From contig URZE01000002.1 in the NCBI GenBank assembly GCA_900552265.1, forward strand, positions 124,001 to 188,000: a stretch of 64,000 bases of DNA. Reading direction: 5' to 3'. The notes below the pieces were generated by a model. It made no database searches and was not told where the DNA came from. It was given only the letters and a program-made list of their open reading frames with translations. Source of the stretch: an uncultured Oscillospiraceae bacterium (lineage in GTDB: Bacteria; Bacillota; Clostridia; Oscillospirales; Acutalibacteraceae). A program made the position numbers and the translations under genes. The stretch's first letter is position 1. Every line of letters starts with the position of its first letter. Below are positions 55,280-64,000 of this stretch, piece after piece.

Positions 55280-56818
55280 ATGAATTATGACGTAAATAAT
55301 GAACCCATCTCGGTTAGAAATCCTGAATTTGAAGGCTGTCATGAAATACCCATAGACATCGATTTTTCCCTTCCCGATTACTGTCCCGATATCCAGAGAA
55401 TATTAAAGTGTCATGTATGCCCCAACATTACCGTAAGAAATATTTCGGGAGACAGACTCAATATTGAAGGTGTTGCCAATATCAGAGTTATTTATTCCGA
55501 TGCGGAAAATATGAAAATAAGATGCTGTGAAAATACTGTTCCGTTTTCGGCTTCGATAGATATAAAAAGCGCTCCTGAAAACGCAGTGGCTTTAACTCGT
55601 GCACGAACCGAATATATGAACTGCAGAGCAGTAAGCCCGAGAAAAATAGACATTCACGGAGCTTTATCCATATGTGCTAAAATTTATACAAAATCAATAA
55701 AAGAAATTACATCTTCTGTAAGCGGAAAAGATATCCAGCAAAAAATAGAAACAACTCAATGCAGCAGTTTGACAAGCGTTGGTCAGCAACAATTTTCGGT
55801 TAATGAAGTGCTGGAATCAAACGAAAATATGCCAAGTCCCGAAATGATAATACGTTCAGACGTAGATTTAATTCTAAACGATTATAAAACAATGCCAAAC
55901 AAAATTGTAGTAAAAGGTCATGCTCTTATAAAAATTCTTTACACCGGTGATATTTCATCCGGCAGTACAGAAAGAGCCGAGTACACCATTCCGATAAGTC
56001 AGATAGTGGACGTACCCGGAGCAGATGAAAACGGAAAATTCGTGATAACAGGCGAAGTTTTAAGCCATGATGAACAAATTCGTTCTGAGGGAGAAAAAGC
56101 TGTTATCAGTACCGATATAAGAATCTCAGCAACGGTTATGGCTTATTCAGATAAAGAAATAGGTATAGTTTCCGACGTATATTCAACGGATTATGATTTA
56201 AATACACAGTCTTCCGAGATAAATCTTAAAAAGCTCTTAGGAACATTCTCGAGCAGCGTAAATCACAAAGATTCAATACAAATTTCCGGTAACAATATTT
56301 CTGAAGTAACAGATGTCTGGAGCGATTCATATTCACTTACTCTTGCCAATGAGAACGGTAATCCCGTATTCAGAGGAAAAGTAAATATTTGCATTCTTGC
56401 TCTCGATGCAGATAAAGTTCCTTTTTACCTTGAAAGAATTATGGAATTTACTCATCCAAATACTTCTGCAGAAATTCCCTCCGATTGCAATTCTGAATCA
56501 AACGCAGTTTTGACTTCCGTAGGTTACAGTATCCCTAATGCAAACACCATAGATTTAAAACTCGATTTTGATATTTCCGGAGCAATATATACTCCTCAAT
56601 CACGTAAGATGATAGTTTCAGCTGAATCTGATGAATCCGCACAACCTATTGCAAACGACGGTACTTCACTTATCGTATACTATGCTGAACCCAACGAATC
56701 ACTTTGGGACATTGCCAAAAGATATCATACTTCTATGAACGCCGTAAAACAGGAAAACGATATTTCAGATGAAAAACCACTGCAAAAAGGAATGCTTCTT
56801 ATTCCTGTAAAAAAATAA
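55280..56818 (+). CDS. sipL: SipL-like spore coat morphogenetic protein (DUF3794 + LysM)
   Basis: SipL binds SpoIVA and is needed to encase the forespore with coat in Clostridioides. The 512-residue protein has three DUF3794-like beta domains (for example ISVRNPEFEGCHEIPIDID, and YKTMPNKIVVKGHALIKILY). A C-terminal LysM domain follows (YYAEPNESLWDIAKRYHTSM to MLLIPVKK). AGGAGAGG precedes the ATG. The gene directly precedes spoIVA, which strongly supports the name. Confidence 0.9.
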   Translation: MNYDVNNEPISVRNPEFEGCHEIPIDIDFSLPDYCPDIQRILKCHVCPNITVRNISGDRLNIEGVANIRVIYSDAENMKIRCCENTVPFSASIDIKSAPENAVALTRARTEYMNCRAVSPRKIDIHGALSICAKIYTKSIKEITSSVSGKDIQQKIETTQCSSLTSVGQQQFSVNEVLESNENMPSPEMIIRSDVDLILNDYKTMPNKIVVKGHALIKILYTGDISSGSTERAEYTIPISQIVDVPGADENGKFVITGEVLSHDEQIRSEGEKAVISTDIRISATVMAYSDKEIGIVSDVYSTDYDLNTQSSEINLKKLLGTFSSSVNHKDSIQISGNNISEVTDVWSDSYSLTLANENGNPVFRGKVNICILALDADKVPFYLERIMEFTHPNTSAEIPSDCNSESNAVLTSVGYSIPNANTIDLKLDFDISGAIYTPQSRKMIVSAESDESAQPIANDGTSLIVYYAEPNESLWDIAKRYHTSMNAVKQENDISDEKPLQKGMLLIPVKK

Positions 56819-56867
56819 AAATTATTTAGTTATTTAAACAATTTCTTATATTTCGGGAGGAAAAAAA

Positions 56868-58346
56868 GTGGAAGAACGTAACATTTACAAGGATATATCC
56901 GAAAGGACCGGCGGCGATATCTATATAGGAGTTGTGGGACCGGTTCGAACGGGAAAATCTACATTTATTAAAAAATTTATGGATACACTCGTTATACCAA
57001 ATATTCCGAATCAAAGCCAGAAAGAAAGAGCTGTAGACGAGTTACCTCAATCCGCTGCAGGTCGAACTATAATGACAACAGAACCAAAATTTATACCTGA
57101 AGATGCAGTCCAGGTTGATATGGGCGGAGGAGCAAGTTTTAGTGCAAGAATGATAGATTGCGTGGGATATATAGTACCGAGTGCACTCGGATATATAGAG
57201 GACGATCAACCAAGAATGGTAATGACTCCGTGGTTTGAAAAAGAAATACCGTTTAATATGGCTGCGGAAATCGGAACTAAAAAAGTAATAACAGATCATT
57301 CTACAATCGGACTTGTAATTACCACCGACGGAAGCATCAGTGACATAGACAGAAATGAATATGAAGAAGCTGAAGAACGTGTTATAAATGAACTCAGAGA
57401 AATTGAAAAACCTTTTATAGTACTTTTAAACAGTACCCATCCATCAGACTCCGAAACACGCAAATTAGCCTCTGAACTTTTGGAAAAATACAAAGTACCG
57501 GTAATACCTGTAAATTGTGCTGCTATCGACGAAAACGAAATTAAAAGAATTCTTGCAGAAATACTTTTTGAATTTCCTTTAAAAGAAATAAAAGTTAATA
57601 TGCCCGGTTGGATTAATTCTCTTGAAAAAGACCATTGGCTTAGAAGTTCCATTTACACTTGCATAAAAAATTCCGCCAAAGAAATAGAAAAGGTAAATGA
57701 AATACAGCAACTCATAAACGCTCTCGAAAATTGCGAGTATATCACAAATACCGAAGTATCCGCCATAAATCTCGGTAACGGGAGTGCAAACATAAAGTTA
57801 TCCCTTGAGCCTCACTTGTTTTACAAAATAATGGGAGAAAAAACCGGTATAGAAATAAAAGATGAATGCGATTTAATGGATTCTATGATGGATTTGGCAA
57901 GGCTAAAAGAAAAATATCAAAAAATAGCTGCTGCTTATGACGATGTGGACGAAAGCGGATACGGAATAGTTATGCCATCGATGGAAGAATTGACTCTCAG
58001 CGAACCGGAAATAATAAAACAAAACGGAAAATACGGTATAAGACTCAGAGCTTCGGCCCCTTCGATACATATGATGAAAACTCAAATTCAAACCGAAGTC
58101 ACTCCTATAGTCGGTTCGGAGCAACAATCGGAAGAGCTTGTGATGTATCTTCTCAGAGAATTTGAGGAAAACCCGTCAAAAATATGGGAATCAAATATTT
58201 TCGGAAAATCTTTGCACGAACTCGTAAACGAAGATTTACACAATAAACTTTACCGTATGCCTCCAGATGCTCGAGGAAAAATAAAAGAAACTGTTGAAAG
58301 AGTAATAAATGAAGGCTGCAACGGACTTATTTGCATAATTTTATAA
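56868..58346 (+). CDS. spoIVA: Stage IV sporulation protein A
   Basis: SpoIVA is an ATPase that polymerises on the forespore surface as the base layer of the coat. The 492-residue protein starts at GTG 56868 behind GGGAGG. It has Walker A GPVRTGKST near residue 27, the KERAVDELPQSAAGRTIMTTEP region, and DCVGYIVPSALGY. The C-terminal part ends GCNGLICIIL, as in other members, where it anchors to SpoVM. Full length with no lesions. Confidence 0.97.
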   Translation: MEERNIYKDISERTGGDIYIGVVGPVRTGKSTFIKKFMDTLVIPNIPNQSQKERAVDELPQSAAGRTIMTTEPKFIPEDAVQVDMGGGASFSARMIDCVGYIVPSALGYIEDDQPRMVMTPWFEKEIPFNMAAEIGTKKVITDHSTIGLVITTDGSISDIDRNEYEEAEERVINELREIEKPFIVLLNSTHPSDSETRKLASELLEKYKVPVIPVNCAAIDENEIKRILAEILFEFPLKEIKVNMPGWINSLEKDHWLRSSIYTCIKNSAKEIEKVNEIQQLINALENCEYITNTEVSAINLGNGSANIKLSLEPHLFYKIMGEKTGIEIKDECDLMDSMMDLARLKEKYQKIAAAYDDVDESGYGIVMPSMEELTLSEPEIIKQNGKYGIRLRASAPSIHMMKTQIQTEVTPIVGSEQQSEELVMYLLREFEENPSKIWESNIFGKSLHELVNEDLHNKLYRMPPDARGKIKETVERVINEGCNGLICIIL

Positions 58347-58360
58347 AATTTAATTACACA

Positions 58361-58388
58361 AAAAGCTATCTTGTTGATGGCTTTTTTA
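58361..58388 (+). terminator. Terminator after spoIVA
   Basis: AAAAGCTATC (58361-58370) pairs with GATGGCTTTT (58376-58385) with one wobble, then TT. Confidence 0.8.
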
Positions 58389-58390
58389 CT

Positions 58391-58419
58391 TTTACAAAAA
58401 AATTAAAATTTGTTATAAT
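58391..58419 (+). promoter_or_regulatory. Promoter of the ComEA-like gene
   Basis: TTTACA at 58391-58396, 17 bases, TATAAT at 58414-58419, about 28 bases before the ATG. Confidence 0.7.
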
Positions 58420-58446
58420 TAATTAAAAAACATATCGGATAAATTT

Positions 58447-58827
58447 ATGAGTGAATATTCTGAAAGAAAAATTGAAAAGATTTTGATAACTTCAGGTCTT
58501 ATAATGTTTGCCCTTATTATAGGATACAACCTGTTTTATGAACCGCAGTTTTCTCCTGTTGTAGAAAATTCGGGCAATATTGTTGCAGATACATATCAAA
58601 AAGAAAAGTCTAAAAAATCTTCTGCAAAAATTCTCGTCAACATTAACACGGCTTCCCAAGAAGAAATGGTTGAGAATTTAAGCGGTGTCGGTCCTACGCT
58701 TGCAGACAGAATAATAGAATACAGAGAAACAAACGGTGGATTTTACTCAAAGGAAGAATTAATGAACGTTAAAGGTATAGGCGAGAAAATGTTTGAGAAA
58801 CTCAAAGACGATATAACAGTTAAATAA
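58447..58827 (+). CDS. comEA: ComEA-like helix-hairpin-helix DNA-binding protein
   Basis: ComEA binds incoming DNA at the membrane during transformation. The 126-residue protein has one N-terminal membrane segment (residues about 13-30), a short linker, and a double helix-hairpin-helix domain: VNINTASQEEMVENLSGVG, ADRIIEYRETNGGF and LMNVKGIGEKMFEKL. The SLBB-type domain of full ComEA is absent, so it is a short form. No other competence gene is in the window. It may have another DNA-related role. Confidence 0.8.
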   Translation: MSEYSERKIEKILITSGLIMFALIIGYNLFYEPQFSPVVENSGNIVADTYQKEKSKKSSAKILVNINTASQEEMVENLSGVGPTLADRIIEYRETNGGFYSKEELMNVKGIGEKMFEKLKDDITVK

Positions 58828-58994
58828 AAGCTTCCAAAAATTATAGTTTGTATGTATAATTAATCTCCGATATGGTTTTTGAATTGTCAAAAAATTTCGT
58901 AAAATATCTCACACTTTAAGTGAAGTTAAAAAATTTTTTAATTTAAAAACTTGAGTCACAGATATTAATAAATGAATTATTGAGGTATTTAAAA

Positions 58995-59918
58995 TTGAAA
59001 AAGTTTTTATCCGGTTTATTTTCTATTCTCTTATTTTTAAGTTTTATGTGTTTGTCTTTATGCGGTTGCGGGAAAAATAAAAGTGACTCCCTTAAAATCG
59101 TAACTTCGTGTTACCCGATATACATAATAGTTTTAAATCTTACCGACGGCGTTGAAGGAATTGAAGTTTCAAACATGTCAGAACGTCATCAAGGATGCTT
59201 GCACGATTTTCAACTCGAATCTGAAGATTTGAAAAGAATCGAAAAAGCTCAAGCTTTTGTAATTAACGGTGCAGGAATGGAATCTTTTCTCGAAAAAGTA
59301 ACAAATGAACTACCTAAAGTTAAAATTGTAGATTCTTCTTCGGGAATTTCTTTGATAGAAGATGAAGATTGTCATGACGATGAAGAAGAACATCATCACC
59401 ATCACCACGATTACAATCCTCATATTTGGGTTTCTATCGGAAATTACATAAAGCAAGTCGAAAATATTACTGAAGGGCTTTGTCAAATTGATTCCCGAAA
59501 CAAAGAAATATATCAAAAAAATTCACAAAAATATATCGCAAAATTAACTGAACTTAAAAATCAAATGCACAATGAACTTGATAATGTAAAAAATAAAAAT
59601 ATCGTAACTTTTCATGAAGCTTTTCCGTACTTTGCAAAAGAATTCGGACTCAACATAGTTTCGGTCATAAATCACGACCCGGAGAATGAGCCTTCGGCCA
59701 AAGAACTTAAAGAAACAATCGATTCAATTAAAAAAACAGATACACATGCACTATTTGTTGAACCTCAATATTCAAGTGGTTCAGCTGAAATTATTTCCAA
59801 AGAAACAAATGCAAAAATATATACTCTTGACCCTGCGGCAACTGGTGAAAATTCCAAAGATGCATATATAAATATCATGAAAAAAAATCTTGAGGTACTT
59901 AAAGTCGCACTTAACTAA
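58995..59918 (+). CDS. znuA: Zinc/manganese ABC transporter substrate-binding lipoprotein
   Basis: A cluster A-I metal-binding lipoprotein. TTG 58995, with TGAGGT upstream, gives 307 residues. The signal ends at LSLCGC (lipobox). The ZnuA-type histidines lie in the LHDFQLESEDLK region. A His-rich loop (EEEHHHHHHDYN) follows, then HIWVSIGNY, TFHEAFPYFAKEFGL and a late EPQYSSGSAE. The His-rich loop favours zinc over manganese. znuC and znuB homologues follow. Confidence 0.9.
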   Translation: MKKFLSGLFSILLFLSFMCLSLCGCGKNKSDSLKIVTSCYPIYIIVLNLTDGVEGIEVSNMSERHQGCLHDFQLESEDLKRIEKAQAFVINGAGMESFLEKVTNELPKVKIVDSSSGISLIEDEDCHDDEEEHHHHHHDYNPHIWVSIGNYIKQVENITEGLCQIDSRNKEIYQKNSQKYIAKLTELKNQMHNELDNVKNKNIVTFHEAFPYFAKEFGLNIVSVINHDPENEPSAKELKETIDSIKKTDTHALFVEPQYSSGSAEIISKETNAKIYTLDPAATGENSKDAYINIMKKNLEVLKVALN

Positions 59919-59938
59919 TCAAAAAGGATTTAAAAAAT

Positions 59939-60685
59939 ATGAACGAATGTCATTGCAGCGTAAAAATAAATAATTTGCAGGTGAAACGTGGAGGAAATGT
60001 TGTACTTAATCATGTTACGCTTTCGGCAAATCACGGCGAAACTTTGGCTTTAATCGGGCGGAATGGTGCTGGAAAAACTACTCTTTTAAAAGCAATACTC
60101 GGCAGTGTTGATTACAAAGGTACAGTAGAATTTTTTGATTCGGATTCCAAACGTATTTTGGCTCCCAAGATAGGATATGTTCCTCAGAGACTGAGTTTCG
60201 ACCGAAATACTCCAATAACTGTGCTCGATTTTATATGCGCAAACTCATCTTCAAGACCTGTATGGCTCGGACATGGAAAAAAATGCAGAGAAAATGCTTA
60301 TTCCACTTTGAAGCGAGTCGGAGCGGAAAATCTCATGGAAAAACCTATTGGAAAGCTTTCCGGCGGAGAGCTCCAGCGAGTACTTTTGGCTTTTGCTCTG
60401 GAACCAAGACCTGATATACTTTTGTTGGATGAACCTGTTTCAGCTGTAGACCGACGAGGAATAAGCAAGTTTTATTCAATTATAAAATCCATGCGTGAAG
60501 AATTTCATATGCCTGTTATACTCGTCTCTCATGATTTGGGACATGTTGTGAAATATGCAACTTCGTATGCACTTATAAATCATACCGTAGCAGAAACAGG
60601 AAAAGCTTTAGATTTACCTCAAAGCCAAAAAGTAAGAGAAACATTTGGTATGGATATAGGCGGAGGTGAAAAAATATGGAAATAA
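59939..60685 (+). CDS. znuC: Zinc/manganese ABC transporter ATP-binding protein
   Basis: The ATPase of the metal importer. The 248-residue protein has Walker A GRNGAGKTTL, the signature LSGGELQRVLLA, Walker B ILLLDEPVSAVD and the switch His of LVSHDLGHV. AAAAGGAT precedes the ATG. The end overlaps the permease gene by 10 bases, so the two are coupled. Confidence 0.94.
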   Translation: MNECHCSVKINNLQVKRGGNVVLNHVTLSANHGETLALIGRNGAGKTTLLKAILGSVDYKGTVEFFDSDSKRILAPKIGYVPQRLSFDRNTPITVLDFICANSSSRPVWLGHGKKCRENAYSTLKRVGAENLMEKPIGKLSGGELQRVLLAFALEPRPDILLLDEPVSAVDRRGISKFYSIIKSMREEFHMPVILVSHDLGHVVKYATSYALINHTVAETGKALDLPQSQKVRETFGMDIGGGEKIWK

Positions 60686-61521
60686 TATATTCTATTTTGG
60701 AATCACTTCTTCCCTTTTCATGGATAGAATTTACTTTTATGAAAAATGCTTTTCTGGCAATAATTCTTATTGCACCGCTTTTCGGCCTTGTGGGAACGAT
60801 GATAGTAAACAATAAGATGTCGTTTTTTTCCGACGCTCTTGGACATTGCGCTCTTACGGGAATTGCAATCGGAGTTATGTTGGGAATTGGAAACTACGCA
60901 ACATCCATGCTTGGTTTTGCCCTTATTTTTGCACTTGGAATATCAAGTATAATTGATTCCGGCGTATCATCTTCAGACACTGTTATAGGAGTATTTTCTT
61001 CCGCAGGAATAGCTCTCGGAATCGTAATACTTTCTTTAAGAGGAGGATTTTCCAAATATTCGGGATACTTAATCGGAGACATTCTTTCAATAACAAAAAA
61101 TGAAATTATTCTCCTTGCTTTTGTTCTTGCAGCTACAATCCTAATTTGGTTTTTATCATTTAATAAACTGTTGCTCGCAAGTCTTAATACAGATATGGCA
61201 AAAAGTAAACGAATTAATGTTAAGTTCTATAAAAATTTATTTATGATACTCATTGCGATGATAGTTACCATATCTTTAAAATGGGTAGGGATGCTCATAA
61301 TAAATTCACTTTTGGTATTACCTGCTGCCTCAGCCAGAAATGTAGTCAAAACCATGAAATCTTATCATGTGGTGTCGATTCTATTTTCGATGTTTTCGGG
61401 AATAACCGGTCTGATTTTATCATATTATATGGGTACTTCGGCAGGAGCTACGATTGTTCTTGTCTCTTCGGTAATATTTTTTGTGACTTTTTTTATAAAC
61501 AAATCTTATAATCTCAACTGA
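60676..61521 (+). CDS. znuB: Zinc/manganese ABC transporter permease
   Basis: The membrane channel of the importer. The 281-residue protein has about eight membrane segments and the family signatures MSFFSDALGHCALTGIAIG and VGMLIINSLLVLPAASARN. It overlaps znuC and ends with TGA. Regulation by Zur or a related factor is likely for the family, but no operator is proven here. Confidence 0.93.
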   Translation: MEIIYSILESLLPFSWIEFTFMKNAFLAIILIAPLFGLVGTMIVNNKMSFFSDALGHCALTGIAIGVMLGIGNYATSMLGFALIFALGISSIIDSGVSSSDTVIGVFSSAGIALGIVILSLRGGFSKYSGYLIGDILSITKNEIILLAFVLAATILIWFLSFNKLLLASLNTDMAKSKRINVKFYKNLFMILIAMIVTISLKWVGMLIINSLLVLPAASARNVVKTMKSYHVVSILFSMFSGITGLILSYYMGTSAGATIVLVSSVIFFVTFFINKSYNLN

Positions 61522-61549
61522 CAAAATTGAAAGCAGGTGAATCGTTTAT

Positions 61550-62704
61550 ATGTTTTCGCTTCTTAAAAATTGTGTAAAATATTCCGATAAAATCCTCATG
61601 TTTTTGATTTTGTCCGTTTCCGTTTATAGCCTGCTTTTAATCGGAAGCATTTCGAGAGAAGGGTTCAATTATCTTACCGTTCAATCGATTTCTGTGGGAA
61701 TAGGACTTATCGGGGCATTCTTTCTTCAAATGATTGACTACAAGGTTTTATCAAAGGCGTCATTATGGATTGGAATTTTTTGTGTACTTATTATGATTTA
61801 CACTCTGTTTGCCGGAATCACCATTGAAGGTTCCTCCGGAGTTAATGCCAAAGCTTGGATAAAATTACCGGGAGGAATAACTTTTCAACCTTCGGAACTT
61901 GTAAAAATAGGATTTATAATAACATTCTCAAGACACCTTTCTTTTTTAAAACAAAATAACAAAACAGATGATATAAAAAGTCTTTCTCTACTTTTATTAC
62001 ATGCTATGACACCCGTCATTCTTGCTCATCTTCAGGGAGACGACGGCGCTGCAATAATATTTTTATGCATCACTTTAACATCTGCGTTCATGTCGGGAAT
62101 AAAGCTTAGATATTTTTTATTTGCCGGTACTTTCGCAGCTCTTATGGCTCCTATTGCTTGGAATTTTGTTCTGGCAGATTATCAAAAACAAAGAATACTT
62201 AGTCAAATGAATCCTGAAGCTGATCCACTTAATATGGGATATCAGCAAATTCAAGGTAAAATTTCAATAGGCTCCGGGGGAATATTTGGAACCGGTTTAT
62301 TTAAGGGTCCGAGAGTTGCCAACAATGTTGTTCCGATACAAGAAAGTGATTTTATATTTTCTGTAGCAGGAGAAGAATTGGGATTTGTCGGATGTATTTT
62401 AATATTATTGCTTCTGCTTGGGATCATAATAAGAGTGGGACAAATTGCAAAAAAATCCAACGATCTTAACGGTTCACTTATTTGTTTTGGATTTATAGGT
62501 GTGGTTGCATCTCAAACTATATTTAATCTTGGAATGTGCCTAAGTTTGTTGCCCGTAATGGGAGTAACTTTACCGTTTTTTAGTGTAGGAGGTTCTTCCG
62601 CAGCTTGCCTCTATCTCGCAACGGGTATATTACAAAGCATATATCTTCATCGTGACGAGACTAAAAAAGTTATGTCTGCCGAGCCGGAAGAAGTCGAACA
62701 ATGA
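61550..62704 (+). CDS. SEDS-family protein (FtsW/RodA/SpoVE type)
   Basis: SEDS proteins are peptidoglycan glycosyltransferases paired with a class B PBP. The 384-residue protein has about ten membrane segments and the conserved AKAWIKLPGGITFQPSELVKI, GYQQIQGKISIGSGGIFGTGLFKG, PIQESDFIFSVAGEELGF and LPVMGVTLPFFSVGGSS. GCAGGTGA precedes the ATG. Sequence alone does not separate RodA from FtsW or SpoVE. It overlaps the next gene by 4 bases. Confidence 0.9.
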   Translation: MFSLLKNCVKYSDKILMFLILSVSVYSLLLIGSISREGFNYLTVQSISVGIGLIGAFFLQMIDYKVLSKASLWIGIFCVLIMIYTLFAGITIEGSSGVNAKAWIKLPGGITFQPSELVKIGFIITFSRHLSFLKQNNKTDDIKSLSLLLLHAMTPVILAHLQGDDGAAIIFLCITLTSAFMSGIKLRYFLFAGTFAALMAPIAWNFVLADYQKQRILSQMNPEADPLNMGYQQIQGKISIGSGGIFGTGLFKGPRVANNVVPIQESDFIFSVAGEELGFVGCILILLLLLGIIIRVGQIAKKSNDLNGSLICFGFIGVVASQTIFNLGMCLSLLPVMGVTLPFFSVGGSSAACLYLATGILQSIYLHRDETKKVMSAEPEEVEQ

Positions 62705-63279
62705 AGAATAATATTCCTAAAATTTTGATACTTTTTGGTTCTCCTCACCCCGGAGGATTTACTTATAAAATACTAAAATACGTTACAAATATGCTACCAA
62801 AATCACAAATAATCGTTAAAAAAGCTTTTGAAGAAAATGTTAAACCTTGTATAGATTGTTCTTTTTGTAAATCAAACGATGCATGTGCTTTTGATGATAT
62901 GAATGAAATATATGATCTTATTGAAATGTCAGATGTAATGATTATTGCTTTTCCTATATATAATTCTTCTCTTCCCGCTCCACTGAAGGCCATAATTGAT
63001 AGAATGCAGCGATATTATAATCAGAAATTTTTTCTTAAAGTTAATAATTCGGTTATTAAACCCAAAAAAGTCCTTATCGTAACCACTCAAGGTTCAAATA
63101 AGAATGAAAGCGATATTTTGGAACCACAACTTATTCCTACTCTTAAACTTTTGAATAGCCGGGAAATTTATCGCATAATCATTTCAGGTACCGATTTTAA
63201 TAAATTTGACATGGAGAAATATTTCAAAGAAAATGAAAAAAATATAAAAAACATAGTTGATAAACTTTTAGATATTTGA
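62701..63279 (+). CDS. Flavodoxin-fold NAD(P)H-dependent reductase / iron-sulfur flavoprotein-like
   Basis: A 192-residue protein of the NADPH-dependent FMN reductase group. It begins with an FMN-phosphate loop (LFGSPHPGGFTYKIL), then has a cysteine cluster PCIDCSFCKSNDACAF that could bind an iron-sulfur centre. MIIAFPIYNSSLPAPLKAIIDRMQRYY follows. The start overlaps the SEDS gene stop (ATGA), so they are co-translated. Such proteins move electrons to small substrates; the substrate here is unknown. Without the conserved second cluster motif it is less certain to be an iron-sulfur protein. Confidence 0.8.
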   Translation: MKNNIPKILILFGSPHPGGFTYKILKYVTNMLPKSQIIVKKAFEENVKPCIDCSFCKSNDACAFDDMNEIYDLIEMSDVMIIAFPIYNSSLPAPLKAIIDRMQRYYNQKFFLKVNNSVIKPKKVLIVTTQGSNKNESDILEPQLIPTLKLLNSREIYRIIISGTDFNKFDMEKYFKENEKNIKNIVDKLLDI

Positions 63280-63425
63280 AAAATCATACTAATAATGTTC
63301 TAATAACCACCCGCAAAAATTTTTGTATTGACAAATATTACGCAAAAAGTAAAAATAAAATTAAGAATACTATTGATAATCTATATTAAAAATTTTATTG
63401 CTTGATTTTTGGAGGTTTGACTCGT

Positions 63426-64000
63426 ATGGAAAATTTGTGCATGAACTGTATGGAAAAACTTGATGAAAATCAATATACTTGCCCTTTTTGCGGTCAAACC
63501 GCAGATAATTCCCGCTCTTTTCCCTTTATAGCTCCACGCACTGTTCTTGCTGAAAGATACATGGTTGGAAATGGATTAGAGCTTGACGGCGAAGGTCTTA
63601 GCTATATCGGATACGATATTTCCAAAAAGTCTAAAGTTTATATAAGAGAATTTTATCCGTCAAACTTTTGTATTCGCAAAAAAAATTCAAACAAAGTTAA
63701 CCCACTTGCCAATTCAGAAAAATTATTTAAAGGACTTCTTATCAGTTTTTTAAAATATTTTCGCTCAGTTGCAAAACTGAGAAACTTACCTTCAATTACA
63801 GCAGTTTATGATATATTTGAAGAGAACAATACGGCTTATGTTATATGCGAATGGGTCGAGGGAACACGTCTGGATAAATACCTGAGTTCTAAAGGTGGGT
63901 ATTTGGAATGGAAAGACGCTCAAATGATGTTTATGCCTCTTATTTCTTCACTTTCTCATATGGAATCGGCAGGTGTACGTCATTTGGGAATATGTCCTGA
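63426..64000 (+). CDS. Zinc-ribbon protein with degenerate Ser/Thr kinase domain (5' part)
   Basis: The gene runs off the window; 191 residues are seen. GGAGGT precedes the ATG. An N-terminal zinc ribbon (C5, C8, C19, C22) is followed by a kinase-like domain that normally reads G-rich loop, then VAIKEYFP. Here it is DGEGLSYIGYD and VYIREFYPS, so the catalytic Lys is Arg74. At the catalytic loop, where IHRDISPDN is expected, it reads RHLGICP, so the HRD Asp is Gly188. WVEGTRLDKYL matches the hinge. I predict a pseudokinase. Confidence 0.75.
   Translation, partial: MENLCMNCMEKLDENQYTCPFCGQTADNSRSFPFIAPRTVLAERYMVGNGLELDGEGLSYIGYDISKKSKVYIREFYPSNFCIRKKNSNKVNPLANSEKLFKGLLISFLKYFRSVAKLRNLPSITAVYDIFEENNTAYVICEWVEGTRLDKYLSSKGGYLEWKDAQMMFMPLISSLSHMESAGVRHLGICP

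Noticed and set aside
58912..58922. CACTTTAAGTG inverted repeat before the zinc transporter, as a Zur-like operator
   Set aside because: Short, and does not match a Zur or AdcR consensus I can state with confidence. Left as an unproven possibility.

Overview
The window is a low-GC chromosomal segment of a spore-forming, Gram-positive bacterium of the class Clostridia. Three sporulation proteins support this: SpoIVA, a SipL-like LysM protein and a YunB-like protein. So do the Firmicutes-style ribosomal operons, a HrcA/CIRCE-controlled groESL operon, an L10 leader and a four-cysteine (Gram-positive type) adenylate kinase. I cannot name a genus. Most of the segment is core housekeeping DNA, but several accessory or degraded loci sit between the operons.

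Layout. 1-6.5 kb: the end of the spc/alpha ribosomal operon (rplO end, secY, adk, map, KOW protein, infA, rpmJ, rpsM, rpsK, rpsD, rpoA, rplQ). 6.5-8.1 kb: an AT-rich island with two small genes for double-glycine leader peptides of Nif11-like type, each behind its own consensus promoter, plus a decayed third copy. 8.1-10.8 kb: rpsO and pnp. 10.9-13.0 kb: two tandem family-2 glycosyltransferases with N-terminal export or anchor sequences. 13.1-16.1 kb: lepA and hemW. 16.1-17.6 kb: tRNA-Met, tRNA-Glu, an ASCH-domain gene, tRNA-Val and a putative lipoprotein. 17.7-20.7 kb (minus strand): an LCP-family protein and GTP-dependent PEP carboxykinase. 20.9-25.3 kb: a complete glucose-type PTS (HPr, EI, EIIA, EIICB). 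25.4-29.0 kb (minus strand): rpmG-secE-nusG-rplK-rplA-rplJ-rplL, ending in a terminator rather than continuing into rpoBC. 29.1-36.8 kb: an unknown coiled-coil protein, an RNA m5U methyltransferase, a disrupted membrane-protein gene, greA-lysS and yunB. 36.9-43.6 kb: a small membrane protein and a phage head-assembly cassette (terminase, portal, protease/scaffold, capsid, connectors) with no visible integrase, tail or lysis genes. 43.6-51.2 kb: the rimP-nusA-ylxR-ylxQ-infB-rbfA-nrnA-truB-ribF operon. 52.1-54.1 kb: groES-groEL. 54.4-58.8 kb: a polysaccharide deacetylase, sipL, spoIVA and a ComEA-like gene. 59.0-61.5 kb: a zinc/manganese-type ABC transporter. 61.5-64.0 kb: an FtsW/RodA/SpoVE-type gene, a flavodoxin-fold protein and the start of a zinc-ribbon, kinase-like protein.

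Points most worth following: the orphan Nif11-like precursor island with a decaying member; the head-only phage cassette with a nested scaffold start; the two glycosyltransferases that appear to face outside the membrane; an HPr that keeps His15 but has Gly at position 46; a RibF lacking the riboflavin-kinase half; and a kinase-like protein lacking the catalytic Lys and the HRD Asp. All function calls come from reading the sequence and from family knowledge. No database search was run.
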